DNA of 7,016 bases, from contig JAQTZX010000069.1 in NCBI GenBank assembly GCA_028687525.1, forward strand, positions 1 to 7,016, in the 5' to 3' direction. This document shows, one piece after another, positions 5,582 through 7,016 of this stretch. The stretch comes from Candidatus Omnitrophota bacterium (GTDB lineage: Bacteria > Omnitrophota > Gorgyraeia > Gygaellales > Profunditerraquicolaceae). The number at the start of each line of letters is the position of its first letter. Position 1 is the first letter of the stretch. The notes beneath the pieces are model-generated. The model worked only from the letters and a program-made list of their open reading frames with translations, did not search any database and was not told the DNA's origin. The position numbers were made by a program, and so were the translations under genes.

Positions 5582-6448
5582 CTACGCCCTCGGATGCGCC
5601 TTATCATACACGCTCTTGAGCCTGTCGGTGGTTAAATGCGTATATACCTGCGTGGTGGACAGGTTCGCGTGCCCCAGAAGTTCCTGTACACTGCGCAGGT
5701 CCGCGCCCCGGTTCAGGAGGTGGGTGGCGAATGAATGCCTGAACGTATGTGCCGAAACCCCCTGTTTTATTCCCGCCGCGGAAAGGTATTTTTTTACCGC
5801 GTTGCGTATGCCCCGCACCGTTATCCTGCCCCCGTTCTTGTTCAAAAACAGGATATCCGACGGCCTTTTTTTCCGTTTCTCAAGATATGAACGCAGGGCG
5901 GACAGCGCGATTTCCCCCACCGGCACAATCCGTTCCTTCCTGCCCTTGCCGAATACTTTAACCACCCCGCCGATAATATCAATATCCGAAATCCGTAGCC
6001 CCGCTAATTCACTTATGCGCATGCCCGTGGAATAGAATATTTCCAGGATCGCCCGGTTGCGCAGGCCGAGTTCATTATCAACGGACACCGCCGCAAGAAC
6101 ACCGGTGATCTCTTCTTCGGTCATGAACGAAGGCAGATGCTTTTCTAATTTCGGGCTGGAGATACTCAAGATAGGATTATTTTTCAGGAATCCTTCACGG
6201 TTCAGGAACCTGAAAAAAGAACGCAGAACCGATAAGTGACGGGCGACCGAGCGTGAACCGAGTTTCTTCTCTTTAAGCGCCGCCAGGTATTTCCTCAAAA
6301 CCAGGTAATCCACCCCGGCAATATCGGCTTCGCCTAAAAAAGCCTTGAAATCAATTAAGTCGATCTTATAATTCAGGACGGTATGGCCGGAATAATTCTT
6401 TTCGATCTCCAGGTAACGAATGAATTTTTCGATATACCGGTCTATCAT
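5582..6448 (-). CDS. xerC: Tyrosine recombinase XerC
   Basis: This 288-residue recombinase has an N-terminal SAM-like core-binding domain (about 1-90) and a C-terminal catalytic domain. All six active-site residues are present: R144 (STGMRISEL), K168 (GKGRKER), H234 and R237 (HTFRHSFATH), H260 (LGHANLSTTQ) and the nucleophile Y269. With a partner Xer protein and FtsK it would resolve chromosome dimers at dif during division. The C-terminal VYDKAHPRA ending resembles E. coli XerC more than XerD, and its place next to topA recalls the topA-xerC order known in Firmicutes, so I call it XerC rather than a phage integrase. No att sites or phage genes are nearby. Its ATG overlaps the topA stop by one base (TAATG). 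There is no strong ribosome site, which suggests reinitiation from topA translation. Confidence 0.93.
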   Translation of the reverse strand: MIDRYIEKFIRYLEIEKNYSGHTVLNYKIDLIDFKAFLGEADIAGVDYLVLRKYLAALKEKKLGSRSVARHLSVLRSFFRFLNREGFLKNNPILSISSPKLEKHLPSFMTEEEITGVLAAVSVDNELGLRNRAILEIFYSTGMRISELAGLRISDIDIIGGVVKVFGKGRKERIVPVGEIALSALRSYLEKRKKRPSDILFLNKNGGRITVRGIRNAVKKYLSAAGIKQGVSAHTFRHSFATHLLNRGADLRSVQELLGHANLSTTQVYTHLTTDRLKSVYDKAHPRA

Positions 6449-7016
6449 TATTCTTTTTCTTCAGGCAGCGTTTTCGCGATAAAAGTACAGGCCGGATAAT
6501 TAGAACACCCGTAAAAAACGCCCCGCTTGGAACGGCGCTGGATAAGCTCCCCTGTGCATCCGGGAGACGGACATTTCACTCCCGAGGTTATGGATTTGGA
6601 ATTCTTGCACTCGGGGAACGCCGAACAACTCAAGAACTTGCCCTTTCTTCCCCATTTAATGACCATGGGTTTACCGCATTTATCACAGACCTGGTCGGTC
6701 TGAATCACTTCTTTCTGAATATTATTCTGGGCAAACTCAACCCCGGACTTAAAAGGCCCGTAGAATTCATTCAGGACTTTAACCCGGTCGGTACTGCCTT
6801 CTTCTATGCCGTCGAGCTTCTCTTCCAGTTGAGCGGTGAATTTAACGTCCATGACTTTCGGGAAATAAGCCACCAGCAGGTCGCATACTTTCTCCCCCAG
6901 TTCTGTGGGATAAAAATATCCTTTGTTCCTGCGCACGTAATCCCTCATGACCAGAGTATGGATAATAGGGGCGTAGGTGGAAGGCCTGCCGATCCCCTCT
7001 TCCTCAAGAAACTTGA
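6448..7016 (-). CDS. topA: DNA topoisomerase I, C-terminal part (runs off the right edge)
   Basis: The minus-strand frame is open from the window edge to the TAA at 6450-6448, giving 188 visible residues. It opens with KFLEEEGIGRPSTYAP (1-16), the strongly conserved GIGRPSTYA block of type IA topoisomerases, followed by the YPTELGEKV segment. Two C4 zinc-ribbon modules typical of TopA tails follow: C110-x2-C113, C130-x5-C136, and C148-x4-C153, C170-x5-C176. These bind single-stranded DNA in the family. The enzyme relaxes negative supercoils. The catalytic tyrosine and Toprim domain lie outside the window, as roughly three quarters of a normal TopA is missing on the right. Because the frame continues to the edge, the ATG at 6948 is internal and not a start. 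The stop overlaps the xerC start by one base. Confidence 0.96.
   Translation of the reverse strand, partial: KFLEEEGIGRPSTYAPIIHTLVMRDYVRRNKGYFYPTELGEKVCDLLVAYFPKVMDVKFTAQLEEKLDGIEEGSTDRVKVLNEFYGPFKSGVEFAQNNIQKEVIQTDQVCDKCGKPMVIKWGRKGKFLSCSAFPECKNSKSITSGVKCPSPGCTGELIQRRSKRGVFYGCSNYPACTFIAKTLPEEKE

Noticed and set aside
5582..6448. Phage or integrative-element integrase
   Set aside because: Length, the VYDKAHPRA ending and the one-base overlap with topA fit housekeeping XerC. No att sites, tRNA or phage genes are present.

Overview
The window looks like a chromosomal segment of an uncultured or little-studied diderm bacterium. A Kdo transferase (waaA) implies an LPS outer membrane. IspH implies the MEP route to isoprenoids, and a STAS-PilZ protein implies c-di-GMP signalling. 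Two copies of an A/T-flanked GGGGACGG palindromic repeat resemble dispersed repeats I associate with candidate phyla such as Omnitrophota and some deltaproteobacterial lineages. That taxonomic guess comes from memory and cannot be proven from this sequence.

Left part (1-3340), isoprenoid block. A UbiA/MenA-like prenyltransferase, cut by the window edge, runs leftward from 270. Facing away from it is a trans-polyprenyl diphosphate synthase (328-1368) with a GGPP-synthase-like chain-length signature. After a large inverted repeat (1367-1486) come a phytoene/squalene synthase (1559-2422) and ispH (2426-3322), which are separated by 3 bases and probably translationally coupled. IspH would supply IPP and DMAPP, the synthase would build an allylic chain (probably C20), the phytoene-synthase-like enzyme would condense two chains head to head, and the UbiA enzyme would attach a chain to an aromatic or similar acceptor.

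Middle (3269-3371). A second copy of the repeat lies between the convergent ispH and STAS-PilZ genes. It runs into the 3' end of ispH and supplies its last 17 codons and its stop codon.

Right part (3372-7016), all leftward. In transcription order it holds topA (3' part only), xerC overlapping topA by one base, waaA, and the STAS-PilZ gene. A short gap upstream of waaA carries TTAACCTT-type direct repeats at helical-turn spacing that resemble an OmpR/PhoB-family operator.

Most genes are ordinary housekeeping families. The least ordinary items are the nested palindromic repeats fused to gene 3' ends, the STAS-PilZ fusion lacking the usual phosphoacceptor serine, and the phased repeats upstream of waaA. 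I see no CRISPR array, tRNA, rRNA, complete transposon or evident new defence system.
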